DNA of 64,000 bases from Pseudonocardia bannensis (GTDB lineage: Bacteria > Actinomycetota > Actinomycetes > Mycobacteriales > Pseudonocardiaceae), in assembly GCF_012911875.1 (NCBI RefSeq), contig NZ_JAAXKZ010000005.1:1-64000 (forward strand), in the 5' to 3' direction. The position numbers and the translations under genes were made by a program. The notes beneath the pieces were generated by a model that had not been told where the DNA came from, did not search any database, and was given only the letters and a program-made list of their open reading frames with translations. Numbering within the stretch: position 1 is the first letter of the stretch; every line of letters starts with the position of its first letter. Positions 45,164-57,177 of the stretch are shown here, one piece after another.

Positions 45164-46140
45164 GCGCGATGTCGGCCATCCCGAAGAAGAACCTCATGCT
45201 CTTCTCCGGGCGGGCCCACCCGGAACTGGCCGAGCAGGTGGCCAAGGAGCTCGACGTCACGATCACACCGCAGTCGGCGTACTCCTTCGCCAACGGTGAG
45301 ATCTTCGTCAGGTTCGAGGAGTCCGTGCGCGGCTGCGACGCGTTCGTGCTGCAGTCGCACTCCGCCCCGATCAACGACGCGATCATGGAGCAGCTGATCA
45401 TGGTCGACGCGCTCAAGCGCGCCTCGGCCAAGCGGATCACCGTGGTCATGCCGTTCTGGGGCTACGCACGGCAGGACAAGAAGCACCGCGGCCGCGAGCC
45501 CATCTCGGCCCGCCTGATCGCCGACATGTTCAAGACGGCGGGCGCCGACCGGATCATGACGGTCGACCTGCACACGTCCCAGATCCAGGGATTCTTCGAC
45601 GGCCCGGTGGACCACCTGTTCGCGCTGCCGGTGCTCGCCGACCACGTCAAGAAGACCTACGCCGACCGCGAACTCGCGGTGGTCTCCCCCGACTCCGGCC
45701 GGGTCCGGCTCGCCGAGCGCTGGGCCGACGCGCTGGGCGGCACCCCGCTGGCGTTCATCCACAAGACCCGCGACCCGATGAAGCCGAACGAGGCCGTGGC
45801 CAACCGCGTCGTCGGCGAGGTCCAGGGCCGGACCTGCGTCGTCATCGACGACATGATCGACACCGGTGGCACGGTGTCGAAGGCGGTGGAGGCGCTGCTC
45901 GCCGAGGGTGCCGCCGACGTGATCATCGCGGCGACGCACGGCGTGCTCTCCGGACCGGCGACCGAGCGGCTGTCGGGCTGCGGCGCGCGCGAGGTGGTCT
46001 TCACCGACACCCTGCCGATCCCGGACGAGAAGCGGTTCCCGAACATGACGGTCCTCTCCATCGCACCGCTCGTGGCCCGCGCGATCCACGAGGTGTTCGA
46101 CGACGGGTCGGTGACCAGCCTGTTCGACGGGAACGCCTGA
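45160..46140 (+). CDS. prs: Ribose-phosphate pyrophosphokinase
   Basis: This 326-residue enzyme makes PRPP for nucleotide, His and Trp synthesis and, in actinobacteria, decaprenyl-phosphoryl-arabinose. Motifs are [10 protein letters not shown], the catalytic flexible loop around [15 protein letters not shown], and the PRPP loop [12 protein letters not shown]. The GTG at 45160 (GTGA overlap with glmU, AGGAGG upstream) was chosen; ATG 45169 is possible. A strong terminator follows. Confidence 0.96.
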   Translation: MSAMSAIPKKNLMLFSGRAHPELAEQVAKELDVTITPQSAYSFANGEIFVRFEESVRGCDAFVLQSHSAPINDAIMEQLIMVDALKRASAKRITVVMPFWGYARQDKKHRGREPISARLIADMFKTAGADRIMTVDLHTSQIQGFFDGPVDHLFALPVLADHVKKTYADRELAVVSPDSGRVRLAERWADALGGTPLAFIHKTRDPMKPNEAVANRVVGEVQGRTCVVIDDMIDTGGTVSKAVEALLAEGAADVIIAATHGVLSGPATERLSGCGAREVVFTDTLPIPDEKRFPNMTVLSIAPLVARAIHEVFDDGSVTSLFDGNA

Positions 46141-46156
46141 CCCGCACCCGGCACGT

Positions 46157-46195
46157 CACGACGGCCCGATCCGCGCTGCGGATCGGGCCGTCGTG
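46157..46195 (+). terminator. Terminator of glmU-prs
   Basis: An 18-bp perfect inverted repeat (left arm from CACGACGG, right arm to CCGTCGTG) with a 3-nt loop starts 16 bases after the prs stop. Confidence 0.9.
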
Positions 46196-46603
46196 CTGCT
46201 GCAGGGCGATCGCGCCCACCCCGCGGGAACCCGAAGCCCCGCCAGACCGGCACCCGGCCAGCAGCCTCGACGAGCACCTGGCCGCGGGTCGCGTCCGGGA
46301 CGCCGGGTCGGGGGCCGCGATACCGGCTCGACGCCGGCCGGGTCCGGCACCCGTCGCGGCGATCCGCCCGGCCGTACCGGGCGCGGCGGGGCGGGTGGGC
46401 GGCCCGATGGCACGGCATCGCTGGTCGGAGCCTTGTGGCCCGGACCCGGCCGTCAGGCGGCACCGGCCCGTCGCGTATCCTCGTTCCAGTTCCGCGGCGA
46501 GGGCGGGTGTGCTCGATGGGCCCGCCGTGATCGACGCCGGGCCGGCTTGACCGGTTCCTCGCCGCGCGTCACATTCCGGAACGCCTGATCGAGGAGAAGT
46601 ACC
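46196..46603. other. Intergenic region upstream of rplY
   Basis: About 400 bp without a recognisable gene. The left two thirds are GC-rich and featureless. The last 100 bp contain the likely promoter and leader of the L25 gene (for example GCGTATCCTCG at 46471-46481 as a possible -10 region). No riboswitch or known leader motif was recognised. Confidence 0.5.
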
Positions 46604-47263
46604 GTGGCCGAGGCCCGCATCGACGCCGAGACCCGCACCGAGTTCGGCAAGGGCGCCGCCCGCCGGGCCCGCCGTGCCGGCAAGATCCCCGCTGTGCTCT
46701 ACGGGCACGGCACCGACCCGCAGCACCTCGCGCTCCCGTCGCTCGAGTTCGCCCGGGTCGTCCGCGAGCAGGGCCGCAACGCGGTCCTCGAGCTGAACGT
46801 CGACGGCGCACCGCAGCTCGCGCTGACCAAGACCGTGGTCGTGCACCCGATCCGCCCGTACATCGAGCACGTCGACCTGCTGGTGATCCGTCGCGGCGAG
46901 AAGGTCGTCGTCGAGATCCAGGTGATCATCCACGGCGACGCCGCCCCCGGCAGCCTGGTCACCCAGGAGCTCAACACCATCGAGGTCGAGGCCGACGTCT
47001 CCAGCATCCCGGAGAGCGTCGAGGTGTCCGTCGAGGGCGCCGCCGTCGGCACGCAGATCCTGGCCGGACAGGTGCAGCTGCCCGCCGGCGTCGAGCTGCG
47101 CGGCGACCCCGAGCAGCTCGTCGCCAACGTCGTCGCCGCGCCCACCGCCGAGGACCTCGAGGCCGAGATCGACACCGAGGGCGCCGGCGTGGTCGAGGAG
47201 GCCCCCTCCACCGAGGCCGCCGAGGCCCCGGCCGAGGGCTCCACCGGTTCGTCGGGCAGCTGA
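46604..47263 (+). CDS. rplY: 50S ribosomal protein L25 (general stress protein Ctc type)
   Basis: This 219-residue protein binds 5S rRNA. The L25 domain (about 1-95: [25 protein letters not shown]) is followed by the TL5 C-terminal beta domain and an acidic Glu/Ala-rich tail. GAGGAG lies seven bases before the GTG. Its stop is 4 bp from the pth start, so they form an operon as in many actinobacteria. Confidence 0.95.
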   Translation: MAEARIDAETRTEFGKGAARRARRAGKIPAVLYGHGTDPQHLALPSLEFARVVREQGRNAVLELNVDGAPQLALTKTVVVHPIRPYIEHVDLLVIRRGEKVVVEIQVIIHGDAAPGSLVTQELNTIEVEADVSSIPESVEVSVEGAAVGTQILAGQVQLPAGVELRGDPEQLVANVVAAPTAEDLEAEIDTEGAGVVEEAPSTEAAEAPAEGSTGSSGS

Positions 47264-47266
47264 TCC

Positions 47267-47851
47267 ATGGCGCCGGGCCCAGCCCTGGTGGTCGGGCTCG
47301 GCAACCCCGGGCCCGACTACGCCGAGACCCGGCACAATGTCGGCTTCGGCGTCGTCGATCTCCTGGCGGCGCGGGCCGGCGGTGGCCGGTTCAAAGCCCA
47401 CAGGTCCAACGCCGACGTGTTCGAGGGCCGGTTGGCCGGACGGCGGGTCGTGCTCGCCAAGCCGCGGACGTACATGAACGTCTCCGGTGGGCCGGTCGCC
47501 GGGCTGGCGAAGTACTTCTCGGTGCCTGCCGAGGACATCATCGTGGTCCACGATGATCTCGACCTCGGCTTCGGCGTCATCCGGCTGAAGCGCGGGGGCG
47601 GCGAGGGCGGCCACAACGGGCTGCGGTCGATCAGCTCGTCCATCGGCACCCGTGACTACCTGCGGTTGCGATTCGGCATCGGTCGCCCGCCCGGGCGGCA
47701 GGATCCGGCCGACTTCGTGCTCAAGCGGTTCTCCGCCGCGGAGCGCAAGGACCTGGAGTTCGCCGTCGACCTGGCCGCCGACGCCGCCGAGGCCCTGCTG
47801 CGCGAGGGCCTGGAGCCGGCGCAGAACCGCTTCCACGCCCTCTCGGGCTGA
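47267..47851 (+). CDS. pth: Peptidyl-tRNA hydrolase
   Basis: This 194-residue enzyme releases peptidyl-tRNAs that fall off the ribosome. Signature motifs are [19 protein letters not shown] with the catalytic His, [20 protein letters not shown] and [13 protein letters not shown]. The length is normal. Confidence 0.96.
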   Translation: MAPGPALVVGLGNPGPDYAETRHNVGFGVVDLLAARAGGGRFKAHRSNADVFEGRLAGRRVVLAKPRTYMNVSGGPVAGLAKYFSVPAEDIIVVHDDLDLGFGVIRLKRGGGEGGHNGLRSISSSIGTRDYLRLRFGIGRPPGRQDPADFVLKRFSAAERKDLEFAVDLAADAAEALLREGLEPAQNRFHALSG

Positions 47852-47885
47852 CGCCCCGCAACCCACCACCGCCGCGCCGTCGACG

Positions 47886-47934
47886 CAGCGGGGTGGCTCT
47901 GCTGCGATCCAGTCGCAGTAGAGCCACCCCGCTG
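47886..47934. terminator. Bidirectional terminator between pth and the acyl-AMP ligase gene
   Basis: A long inverted repeat of about 22 bp per arm (CAGCGGGGTGGCTCT.. with ..AGAGCCACCCCGCTG) with one mismatch and a short loop sits between two convergent stops. Confidence 0.88.
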
Positions 47935-47973
47935 TGGCCCGGGACGCTGTGGGTGCGCGGGTCTGGGTGGGCG

Positions 47974-49644
47974 TCAGACGCGGGCGGCGAGGAGATCGCC
48001 GGTGGCCGCGCGACGGAGCTTGCCCGACGGGGTCTTCGGCAGGCTGCCGGGCGCCAGCACCACGACCTCGGCGGGGCGCACCCCCGCGGCCGCCACCACC
48101 CGTGCCGTGACGTCCTTGCGGATGAGTTGCTCGGCCTCGGCGTCGCCTGCGCGCCGCGACTCCACCGCGACCAGGAACGACTCCCGGTGCCGGCCTTCCC
48201 CTGCCGCCAGCCGCACCGCCACCGCGTTGCCCGCGCGTACCCCGTCGGCCTCGGCCGCGGCGCGCTCGATGTCGGTCGGGTAGATGTTGCGCCCGCCCAT
48301 GATGATGACGTCCTTGCGCCGGCCGCAGACCACGACGACACCGTTCGCCAGGTAGCCCTCGTCGCCGGTGTCGAGCCAGCCGTCGGCGTCCTGAGCGGGC
48401 ACGGGCCCGTCAACGGTCAGGTAGCCCGGCGTCACCGACTCGCCGCGCAACTGGAACACCCCGACCTGCCGCTCGCCCAGCACCGTCCCGTCGTCACCGA
48501 CCACCCGCACCTCGATGCCCGGCAACGGCGGGCCCAGCTTCGGAAACCGCCGGGTGGGACCGTAGCTCGCGGGCACGGCCCGGCGGTTGGCCTCGAGCTG
48601 CTCGGCGTCGATGTGGTCGACCTGCAACCCCGTGTCGCAGGGCGCGAACGACACCCCGAGAGCGGTCTCCGCCATCCCGTAGGCACACACGACGGAGTCC
48701 GGGCTCAGCCCGAAACGCGCACCGGCCGCGGTGAAGGCGTCGACGGCGTCGGGGTCGATCGGCTCGGCGCCGTTCAGGGCGAACCGCATGCTGGCGAGGT
48801 CCAGCGCGCCCTCCTCCGCCCGGGCGAGCTGGCGGCCGAGCACCGCGTAGGCGAAGTTCGGCGCGGCCGTGACCGTGCCGCGGTACTTCGAGATCAGCTG
48901 TGCCCACAGCAGCGGGCGGGCGAGGAAGTCCGACGGGGTGACGGTGACGAGCTCCAGCCCGGTCACCATCGGCACCGTCAGGAACCCGACCATCCCCATG
49001 TCGTGGAACAGCGGCAGCCACGACACCATCACGTCGCGGCCGATGTCGAGCTGCGCGGCCTGGACCATCGCGGTGATGTTCGCGTGCAGGTTCCGGTGGG
49101 TGATCCGGACGGCCTTGGGCTCGGCCGTCGAGCCGCTGGTCAGCTGGAGCAGGGCGGTGTCGTCCTCATCGGCGATCTCGGCGGCCACCGGAACCGGAGC
49201 GGCGTCGCCGTCCGCCAGTGCGTCGATCAGCCGGAACGCGATGCCGCGTTCGGTGAGCACCGGGGCCAGCGCGTCGAAGGGGGCACCGAGCAGCACCAGT
49301 TCGGCGCCGATCATCTCCAGCACGGTCACGGTGTCGGCGGCCCAGGTGACGAGGTCGGTCCGGGCCGTCGGCTGGTGCAGCATCGTCACGCTGCCCCCGG
49401 ACAGCCACACCGCCTGCGCGGCGGGGCCGATCGACGCCGGCTCCCCGGCCAGCACCGCCACCGCTCCCCCGCGGCGCAGAGCCGGGACACCGTCGGCGCC
49501 GGCCTGCAGCGCCGCGGCCATCCGTAGTGCGGTGGCGTGCACCTGCGGCCAGGTACGGCGGACCGGTTCGCCCGGCTCCCCCGTGGTCATGCCGCGATCG
49601 GATCGCACGGCGGTGTCCAGCAACATCGCGAGGAACCGGGACAT
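47974..49644 (-). CDS. Fatty-acyl-AMP/CoA ligase (FadD-like)
   Basis: This 556-residue member of the adenylate-forming family activates a carboxylate, probably a fatty acid. Motifs are LLQLTSGSTAEPKAV (P-loop), YGMAETALGVSF, GWLDTGDEGYL and the catalytic Lys region PKTPSGKLRR. The SWLPLFHDMGMVGF stretch is typical of FAAL-type ligases that load polyketide or lipid systems. No PKS or acyl carrier gene is nearby, so the substrate is open. Confidence 0.88.
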   Translation of the reverse strand: MSRFLAMLLDTAVRSDRGMTTGEPGEPVRRTWPQVHATALRMAAALQAGADGVPALRRGGAVAVLAGEPASIGPAAQAVWLSGGSVTMLHQPTARTDLVTWAADTVTVLEMIGAELVLLGAPFDALAPVLTERGIAFRLIDALADGDAAPVPVAAEIADEDDTALLQLTSGSTAEPKAVRITHRNLHANITAMVQAAQLDIGRDVMVSWLPLFHDMGMVGFLTVPMVTGLELVTVTPSDFLARPLLWAQLISKYRGTVTAAPNFAYAVLGRQLARAEEGALDLASMRFALNGAEPIDPDAVDAFTAAGARFGLSPDSVVCAYGMAETALGVSFAPCDTGLQVDHIDAEQLEANRRAVPASYGPTRRFPKLGPPLPGIEVRVVGDDGTVLGERQVGVFQLRGESVTPGYLTVDGPVPAQDADGWLDTGDEGYLANGVVVVCGRRKDVIIMGGRNIYPTDIERAAAEADGVRAGNAVAVRLAAGEGRHRESFLVAVESRRAGDAEAEQLIRKDVTARVVAAAGVRPAEVVVLAPGSLPKTPSGKLRRAATGDLLAARV

Positions 49645-49729
49645 GGCGCGAGCCTACGGGCCGCGGGGTGCCCGGTCCCCCTGCAGCCGCACCCGAGCGA
49701 TCATGCCGCCGGGCGTAGGATCACCCGGC

Positions 49730-51076
49730 GTGTCGGATCCGCGTGAGAACCTCGCCGCCGCCGTGACCGCCGCACTGCCGTCCGCCCGGGCGGACCTGGA
49801 ACGGCTGGTCCGCATCCCCAGCATCTGGGCCGACCCCGCGCACGCCGACGACACCCACCGCAGCGCCGCGGCCGTCGCCGAACTCGCCCGCGGGGCCGGC
49901 GCCCCCAGCGTCCGGATCGTCGCCGCCGAGGGCGGGGCCCCCGCGGTGATCGCACACTGGCCGCCACCACCAGGCCAGCCCACGGTGCTGCTCTACGCCC
50001 ACCACGACGTCCAACCCACCGGCGGCGACGAGCACTGGACCAGCCCCCCGTTCGAACCCACCGAACGCGACGGCCGCCTCTACGGCCGCGGCGCCGCCGA
50101 CGACAAAGCCGGCGTGATGACCCACCTCGCGGTACTGCGCGCCTACCACGGCACACCCCCGGTCGGGGTCACCCTGTTCATCGAGGGCGAGGAGGAATCC
50201 GGCTCCCCGACCCTGACCACGCTGCTGGCCGAGCACCGCGACCTCCTCACCGCCGACGTCATCGTGATCGCCGACGCCGCCAACCCGGCCGTCGACGTCC
50301 CGGCGCTCACCACCAGCCTGCGGGGCCTGGTGGACTGCACCGTCGAGGTCGCGATGCTGGAGCGCCCGGTGCACTCCGGGGTGTACGGCGGCCCGATCGG
50401 CGACGCGCTGACCGCGCTGTGCACGACGTTGGGGTCGCTGCACGACGCCAAGGGCGGGGTGGCGGTCCCCGGGCTGGTGCACGGGCACTCCGACGCGCCG
50501 GACATGGACGAGGCCACGTTCCGCTCCGACGCCGGGCTGCTCGACGGCGTCGAACTGATCGGCACCGGGACGCTGCCCGAGCGCACCTGTCACGCCCCCG
50601 CCGTCGCCGTGCTGGGCATCGACGCGCCGCGCGTCGCCGAGGCCTCCAATGTGCTCGTTCCCCGGGCCCGGGCAATGGTCAGCATGCGGCTCGCGCCCGG
50701 CGAGGACGCGGTCAGCGCGCAGCGGGCGCTGGCCGCGCACCTGGAGTCGCACGTCCCGTGGGGCGCGCGGGTCACCGTCACCCCGGGCCCCGGGATCGCG
50801 GAACCGTTCAGCCTCGACAGCAGCGGGGCCGCCTACGACGCCGCCCGCCGCGCGTTCGCCGAGGCCTTCGGCACCGCGGCGGTGGAGATGGGCATCGGCG
50901 GCTCGATCCCGTTCATCGCCGAGTTCGCCCGCACGTTCCCGGGCGCGTCCGTGCTGGTCACCGGGGTCGGTGACCCGGCCAGCCGCTGGCACGGCATCGA
51001 CGAGAGCCTGCACCTGGAGATGTTCGGCAAGGGCGTGCTGGCCGAGGCGCTGCTGCTGGCCGAGCTGACCCGCTGA
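49730..51076 (+). CDS. M20 family dipeptidase
   Basis: This 448-residue metallopeptidase has zinc ligands in YAHHDVQP (about 83-90), GRGAADDKAG (about 117-126) and EGEEESGSP (about 150-158), with the second metal His near SRWHGIDE at the C-terminus. It cleaves small peptides or related amides in the cytoplasm. The GTG at 49730 follows TAGGAT at about 10 bases. The 3' end is followed by repeat array C. Confidence 0.9.
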   Translation: MSDPRENLAAAVTAALPSARADLERLVRIPSIWADPAHADDTHRSAAAVAELARGAGAPSVRIVAAEGGAPAVIAHWPPPPGQPTVLLYAHHDVQPTGGDEHWTSPPFEPTERDGRLYGRGAADDKAGVMTHLAVLRAYHGTPPVGVTLFIEGEEESGSPTLTTLLAEHRDLLTADVIVIADAANPAVDVPALTTSLRGLVDCTVEVAMLERPVHSGVYGGPIGDALTALCTTLGSLHDAKGGVAVPGLVHGHSDAPDMDEATFRSDAGLLDGVELIGTGTLPERTCHAPAVAVLGIDAPRVAEASNVLVPRARAMVSMRLAPGEDAVSAQRALAAHLESHVPWGARVTVTPGPGIAEPFSLDSSGAAYDAARRAFAEAFGTAAVEMGIGGSIPFIAEFARTFPGASVLVTGVGDPASRWHGIDESLHLEMFGKGVLAEALLLAELTR

Positions 51077-51117
51077 CCGACCGGGCGGTCAGGGCCGCGC
51101 GGCCGGGGGCGCACAGA

Positions 51118-51268
51118 CTCGACTCGCGCCCAGACCCCGACTCGCCCACCGGCTGACCGCGACTCGCGCACAGGCTGACCCCGACTCGCGCACAGGCTGA
51201 CCCCGACTCGCGCACGGACTGACCCCGACTCGCCCACGGGCTGACCCCGACTCGCGGGTCAGGACTCG
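51118..51268. repeat. 22-bp repeat array C
   Basis: Five full units start at 51137, 51159, 51181, 51203 and 51225 (CCGACTCGCGCACAGGCTGA type), with a partial unit before and a terminal half unit at 51247. It fills the gap between the convergent M20 and ABC-F genes and codes for the last codons of the latter. Units differ at only a few positions. Confidence 0.92.
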
Positions 51269-53064
51269 GCCAGCTCCGCCGCGGCGAGCCACTCCAGCTC
51301 GACACCCTCCCGCTCCGCCACGATGGCCTTGAGCTCGGCGTTCAGCTCCATCAGCCGCGCCGGGTCGGTCGCCGCCTCGGCGAGCCGGGCGTGCAACTTC
51401 TCCTCCTTGGCGTGCAGCGTCTCCATCCGCCGCTCCAACCGGGCGGCCTCCTTGCGGGCGGCGCGCAGGTCGGCGTTGCTCGCCGCCGGGGCGGCGGCGG
51501 GGCGCGCGGAGGCCGGCCGGGAGGGCGCCGACCCGTCGCCGGACGCAGCGCGCCGGGCCAGGTACTCCTGGATCCCGCCGGGCAGGTGGGTGATCCTGCC
51601 GTCGCCGAACAGGGCGACGACGGTGTCGCACACCCGCTCCACCAGGTACCGGTCGTGGCTGACGACCACGAGCGTTCCCGGCCAGCCGTCCAGCAGGTCC
51701 TCCAGGTTGGCCAGCGTGTCGACGTCGAGGTCGTTCGTCGGCTCGTCGAGCAGCAGCACGTTGGGCTCGGCCATGAGCAGCCGGGTGAGCTGCAGCCGTC
51801 GCCGCTCGCCGCCGGAGAGCTGACCCACCGGCGTCCACTGCCGCGACGCCGGGAAGCCCAGCCGCTCCAGCACGGACGACGCCGTCAGCTCCAGCTTGCC
51901 CAGACGCACGTACTTCGCGACGGCCTCGGTGGCCTCGAGTACCCGCATGTCCTTCGGCAGGTCGACGAGCTCCTGGGTCAGCTCGGCGAGCTGCACGGTC
52001 GAGCCCTGCACCCGCTTCCCCCCGTCGAGCGGGCGCTGCCCGGTGAGCGAGCGCAGCAGCGTCGTCTTGCCCGAGCCGTTGACTCCGACGATCCCGATCC
52101 GGTCGCCCGGGCCGAGCCGCCAGGTCACCTGGTCCAGCAGCACGCGCGAACCGATCCGCACGGTGGCGTCCTCGAGTTCCAGCACGGTCTTGCCGAGCCG
52201 GTTGGTCGCGAAGCCGAGCAGTTCGACGGTGTTGCGTGGCGGCGGCACGTCGGCGATCAGCGCTTCGGCGGCCTCGATCCGGAACCGGGGCTTGGAGGTC
52301 CGGGCCGGGGCGCCCCGGCGCAGCCAGGCCAGCTCCTTGCGGGCGAGATTGCGGCGGCGCTGCTCGGCGGCATCGGCCTGCCGGGACCGCTCCGCGCGGG
52401 CGTAGACCCAGTCCGCGTAGCCGCCCAGGTAGCTCTCGACGCGCCCGTTGGCGACCTCCCAGGTCCGGGTGCAGACGGCGTCCAAGAACCACCGGTCGTG
52501 CGTGACGACCACGAGCCCGCAGCGCCGGGCGAGCAGGTGCTCGGCCAGCCAGCCGACGCCCTCGACGTCGAGGTGGTTGGTCGGCTCGTCGAGGACGACG
52601 AGGTCCGGGTCGCCCACCAGCGTCGCCGCGAGCGCGACGCGGCGCTTCTCCCCACCGGAGAGCCCGTCCACCGTGCGCTCGAGATCGGTGAGACCGAGGC
52701 CGTCGAGCACGTCGCGGACCTTCGCATCCGACGCCCACTCGTGGTCTCCGGCGCCCTCCCACTCCGCGAGCACGACGTCGCGGATCCGGGCTCCGGCCGG
52801 CAACGCGTCGCCCTGCAGCAGGTGCGCGAGCCTCGTTCCGCCGAGGCGGCTGACCCGCCCGCCCTGCGGCGCGCGGCGCCCGGACAGGATGTCGAGCAGC
52901 GTGGTCTTGCCGCCGCCGTTGAGCCCGACGACGCCGATCCGCTCGCCGCGCTCCACCCCGAGGGACACGGCGTCGAGCAGCACGCGCGAGGCGTCCCCGG
53001 GGACGTGCGCGGTGACGGACTCCAGGTTGACGAGGTTCTGCCCCGCTCCCTTCTGCCCGGCCAT
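51259..53064 (-). CDS. ABC-F family ATPase (Uup/EttA-like)
   Basis: The protein has 601 residues. Two ATPase domains are fused without membrane segments: Walker A GLNGGGKTT (about 47) and GVNGSGKTT (about 330), signatures LSGGEKRR and LSGGERRR, and Walker B VVLDEPTNHLD and LLLDEPTNDLD. A C-terminal coiled coil (about 530-600) is as in Uup. ABC-F proteins act on ribosomes, or on branched DNA in the case of Uup. The start overlaps the ispE stop by one base. Confidence 0.93.
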   Translation of the reverse strand: MAGQKGAGQNLVNLESVTAHVPGDASRVLLDAVSLGVERGERIGVVGLNGGGKTTLLDILSGRRAPQGGRVSRLGGTRLAHLLQGDALPAGARIRDVVLAEWEGAGDHEWASDAKVRDVLDGLGLTDLERTVDGLSGGEKRRVALAATLVGDPDLVVLDEPTNHLDVEGVGWLAEHLLARRCGLVVVTHDRWFLDAVCTRTWEVANGRVESYLGGYADWVYARAERSRQADAAEQRRRNLARKELAWLRRGAPARTSKPRFRIEAAEALIADVPPPRNTVELLGFATNRLGKTVLELEDATVRIGSRVLLDQVTWRLGPGDRIGIVGVNGSGKTTLLRSLTGQRPLDGGKRVQGSTVQLAELTQELVDLPKDMRVLEATEAVAKYVRLGKLELTASSVLERLGFPASRQWTPVGQLSGGERRRLQLTRLLMAEPNVLLLDEPTNDLDVDTLANLEDLLDGWPGTLVVVSHDRYLVERVCDTVVALFGDGRITHLPGGIQEYLARRAASGDGSAPSRPASARPAAAPAASNADLRAARKEAARLERRMETLHAKEEKLHARLAEAATDPARLMELNAELKAIVAEREGVELEWLAAAELAES

Positions 53065-54029
53065 CAGGCACGCACCGGCGGCCAGGAGCCGGTCGGGGGA
53101 CCGGACGGTGGTTCGTGCGGGTCGACGACGCGGGCGCCGGGCACCGGGCCGTGAACGACCCGGACGGTCCGGCAGACCCCGACCCCGGCCAGCTCGGTGG
53201 CGACCTCGACCGCCGCGTCGGCGCTGGAGCAGAGGAACGCGCAGCTGGGGCCGGAGCCGGAGACGATCCCGGCCAGGGCTCCGGCGTTCACCCCTGCGCG
53301 CAGCGTGCGGCGCAGGTCGGGGGCCATGCTCACCGCAGCGGCCTGCAGGTCGTTGCCCAGCGAGAGTGCGAGCTGGCGGGGGTCTCCGCAGGCGAGGGCT
53401 TCGAGCACCGGTTCGACGGGTCGCTCCTTCGGTTCGGTGTCGCCGCGCAGCCGATCGAGCTCGCGGAACACGGTGGGGGTGGACAGGCCCTGGCGATGCA
53501 GGGCGATCACCCAGTGCTGTGGGTGCCGGGAGAGCACCGGCACGATCTGCTCGCCGCGGCCGGTGCCGAGTGCGGTGCCGCCGTGCAACGCGAACGTGAC
53601 GTCGCTGCCGAGCTCGGCGGCCATGCGGGAGAGCTCGTCGCGGGTCAGGTCCAGCTTCCACAGCGCGGCCAGCCCGACGAGTGCGCCCGCCGCGTCCGCG
53701 CTGCCACCGGCCATTCCGCCGGCCACCGGGATGCCCTTGCGCAGTACCACCCGGACGTCCGGGTCGCGGTCGGCGTGCCGGGACAGCAGCTCGACGGCCC
53801 GCCAGGCCAGGTTGCTGTGGCCCAGGGGGACCTCGGCGACGCCCTCGCCGTGCACCTCGATGCCGGGATCGTCGGCGATCGTCACGGTGACCTCGTCGAA
53901 CAGGCTCACGGCGTGGAAGACCGTGACGAGGTCGTGGTAGCCGTCCTCGCGCAGCGCGCCGACGGCCAGATGCAGGTTGATCTTGCCGGGGACGCGCACG
54001 GTGACCGGGGGTGGGACAGCGGCGAGCAC
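53064..54029 (-). CDS. ispE: 4-diphosphocytidyl-2-C-methyl-D-erythritol kinase IspE
   Basis: This 321-residue GHMP kinase of the MEP isoprenoid pathway has [12 protein letters not shown] at the N-terminus, the phosphate-binding loop [17 protein letters not shown] (about 102-118) and the C-terminal [13 protein letters not shown]. It lies in the rpfB-rsmA-ispE-ABC-F cluster common to actinobacteria. The start is GTG. A Pro-rich tail follows the kinase domain. Confidence 0.96.
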   Translation of the reverse strand: MLAAVPPPVTVRVPGKINLHLAVGALREDGYHDLVTVFHAVSLFDEVTVTIADDPGIEVHGEGVAEVPLGHSNLAWRAVELLSRHADRDPDVRVVLRKGIPVAGGMAGGSADAAGALVGLAALWKLDLTRDELSRMAAELGSDVTFALHGGTALGTGRGEQIVPVLSRHPQHWVIALHRQGLSTPTVFRELDRLRGDTEPKERPVEPVLEALACGDPRQLALSLGNDLQAAAVSMAPDLRRTLRAGVNAGALAGIVSGSGPSCAFLCSSADAAVEVATELAGVGVCRTVRVVHGPVPGARVVDPHEPPSGPPTGSWPPVRA

Positions 54030-54112
54030 CTGTCAACCCTACGTGCGTCGCGACCAGGGAGCCCGTGAGCGTGGCCGACACCGCTGGCGGCGTTGCCGGG
54101 GAAGCGGCGGCG

Positions 54113-54994
54113 TCAGGCCAGGCGGGCGGCGGCGAGGCGGGCGAACGCGGCGATGTCGAGCCGCTCGGCGCGGGCGAGCGGGTCGATCCCGGCCGCCCGC
54201 AGCGCCTGTTCCGCCGCGGCCGGCGAACCCGCCCAGCCCGACAGCGCCGACCGCAACGCCTTGCGGCGCTGCGCGAACGCCGCGTCGACGACGGCGAACA
54301 CCTCCTCCCGCGACGCGCCGGGCGGCGGCTCGCGACGGGTGAACGCCAGCAGGCCGGAGTCGACGTTGGGCACCGGCCAGAACACCGCGCGCGGGACCGG
54401 GCCGGCCCGGCGCGCCGCGGCGAACCAGGCGAGCTTCGCGCTGGGCACCCCGTAGGTGCGGCTGCCCGGTGCCGCGGCGAGCCGTTCGGCCACCTCCGCC
54501 TGCACCATCACCAGGCCACGGCGCACCCCCGGCAGCTCGGCGAGCAGGTGCAGCAACACCGGCACGCCGACGTTGTAGGGCAGGTTCGCGACGATCGCGG
54601 TGGGCTCCGCGGCGCCGGTTGCGGCGAGCTCGGTGGCCCGTACCCGCATCGCGTCGGCGGTGGTCACGGTGAGCCGGCCGGCCAGCGTGGGTGCCCGGTC
54701 GGCGACGGTCTCGGGGAGCGCGGTGGCCAGCGTCGGGTCGATCTCCACGGCGTGCACCGCGGCGACGGCCGGGAGCAGGGCCAGGGTCAGCGACCCCAGG
54801 CCCGGCCCCACCTCGACCACCACGTCGTCCGCGGTCAGCTCGGCCGCCCGCACGATCCGCCGCACCGTGTTCGGGTCGTGCACGAAGTTCTGCCCGAGCC
54901 GCTTGGTCGGTCGCAGGTCCAGACGCTCGGCCAGCGCGCGGACCTCCGCGGGCCCGAGCAGCCGCGACGCCAGCGCCTCCGGGGTGCTACTCAC
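54113..54994 (-). CDS. rsmA: 16S rRNA dimethyladenosine transferase RsmA (KsgA)
   Basis: This 293-residue enzyme dimethylates two adjacent adenosines near the 3' end of 16S rRNA in 30S maturation. Motifs are [11 protein letters not shown], the SAM loop [11 protein letters not shown] and the catalytic NLPYNVGVP. The GTG at 54994 fits the family length and lies 30 bases after the rpfB stop region, so it is in the same operon. Confidence 0.96.
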   Translation of the reverse strand: MSSTPEALASRLLGPAEVRALAERLDLRPTKRLGQNFVHDPNTVRRIVRAAELTADDVVVEVGPGLGSLTLALLPAVAAVHAVEIDPTLATALPETVADRAPTLAGRLTVTTADAMRVRATELAATGAAEPTAIVANLPYNVGVPVLLHLLAELPGVRRGLVMVQAEVAERLAAAPGSRTYGVPSAKLAWFAAARRAGPVPRAVFWPVPNVDSGLLAFTRREPPPGASREEVFAVVDAAFAQRRKALRSALSGWAGSPAAAEQALRAAGIDPLARAERLDIAAFARLAAARLA

Positions 54995-55024
54995 CCACCC
55001 ATCATCCCGTGCGGGTGGATGCAC

Positions 55025-57097
<2,073 letters not shown>

Positions 57098-57177
57098 TTA
57101 GCGATCACGGAACCGTAACGGGGGGCGTTGCGGGCGCTGTACCCGCGACACGCTGTGAGCGCCGAGTGGCCGCTCAG

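Noticed and set aside
51118-51268. CRISPR array in the 22-bp repeats
   Set aside because: The repeats abut each other with no spacers, and no cas gene is present in the window.
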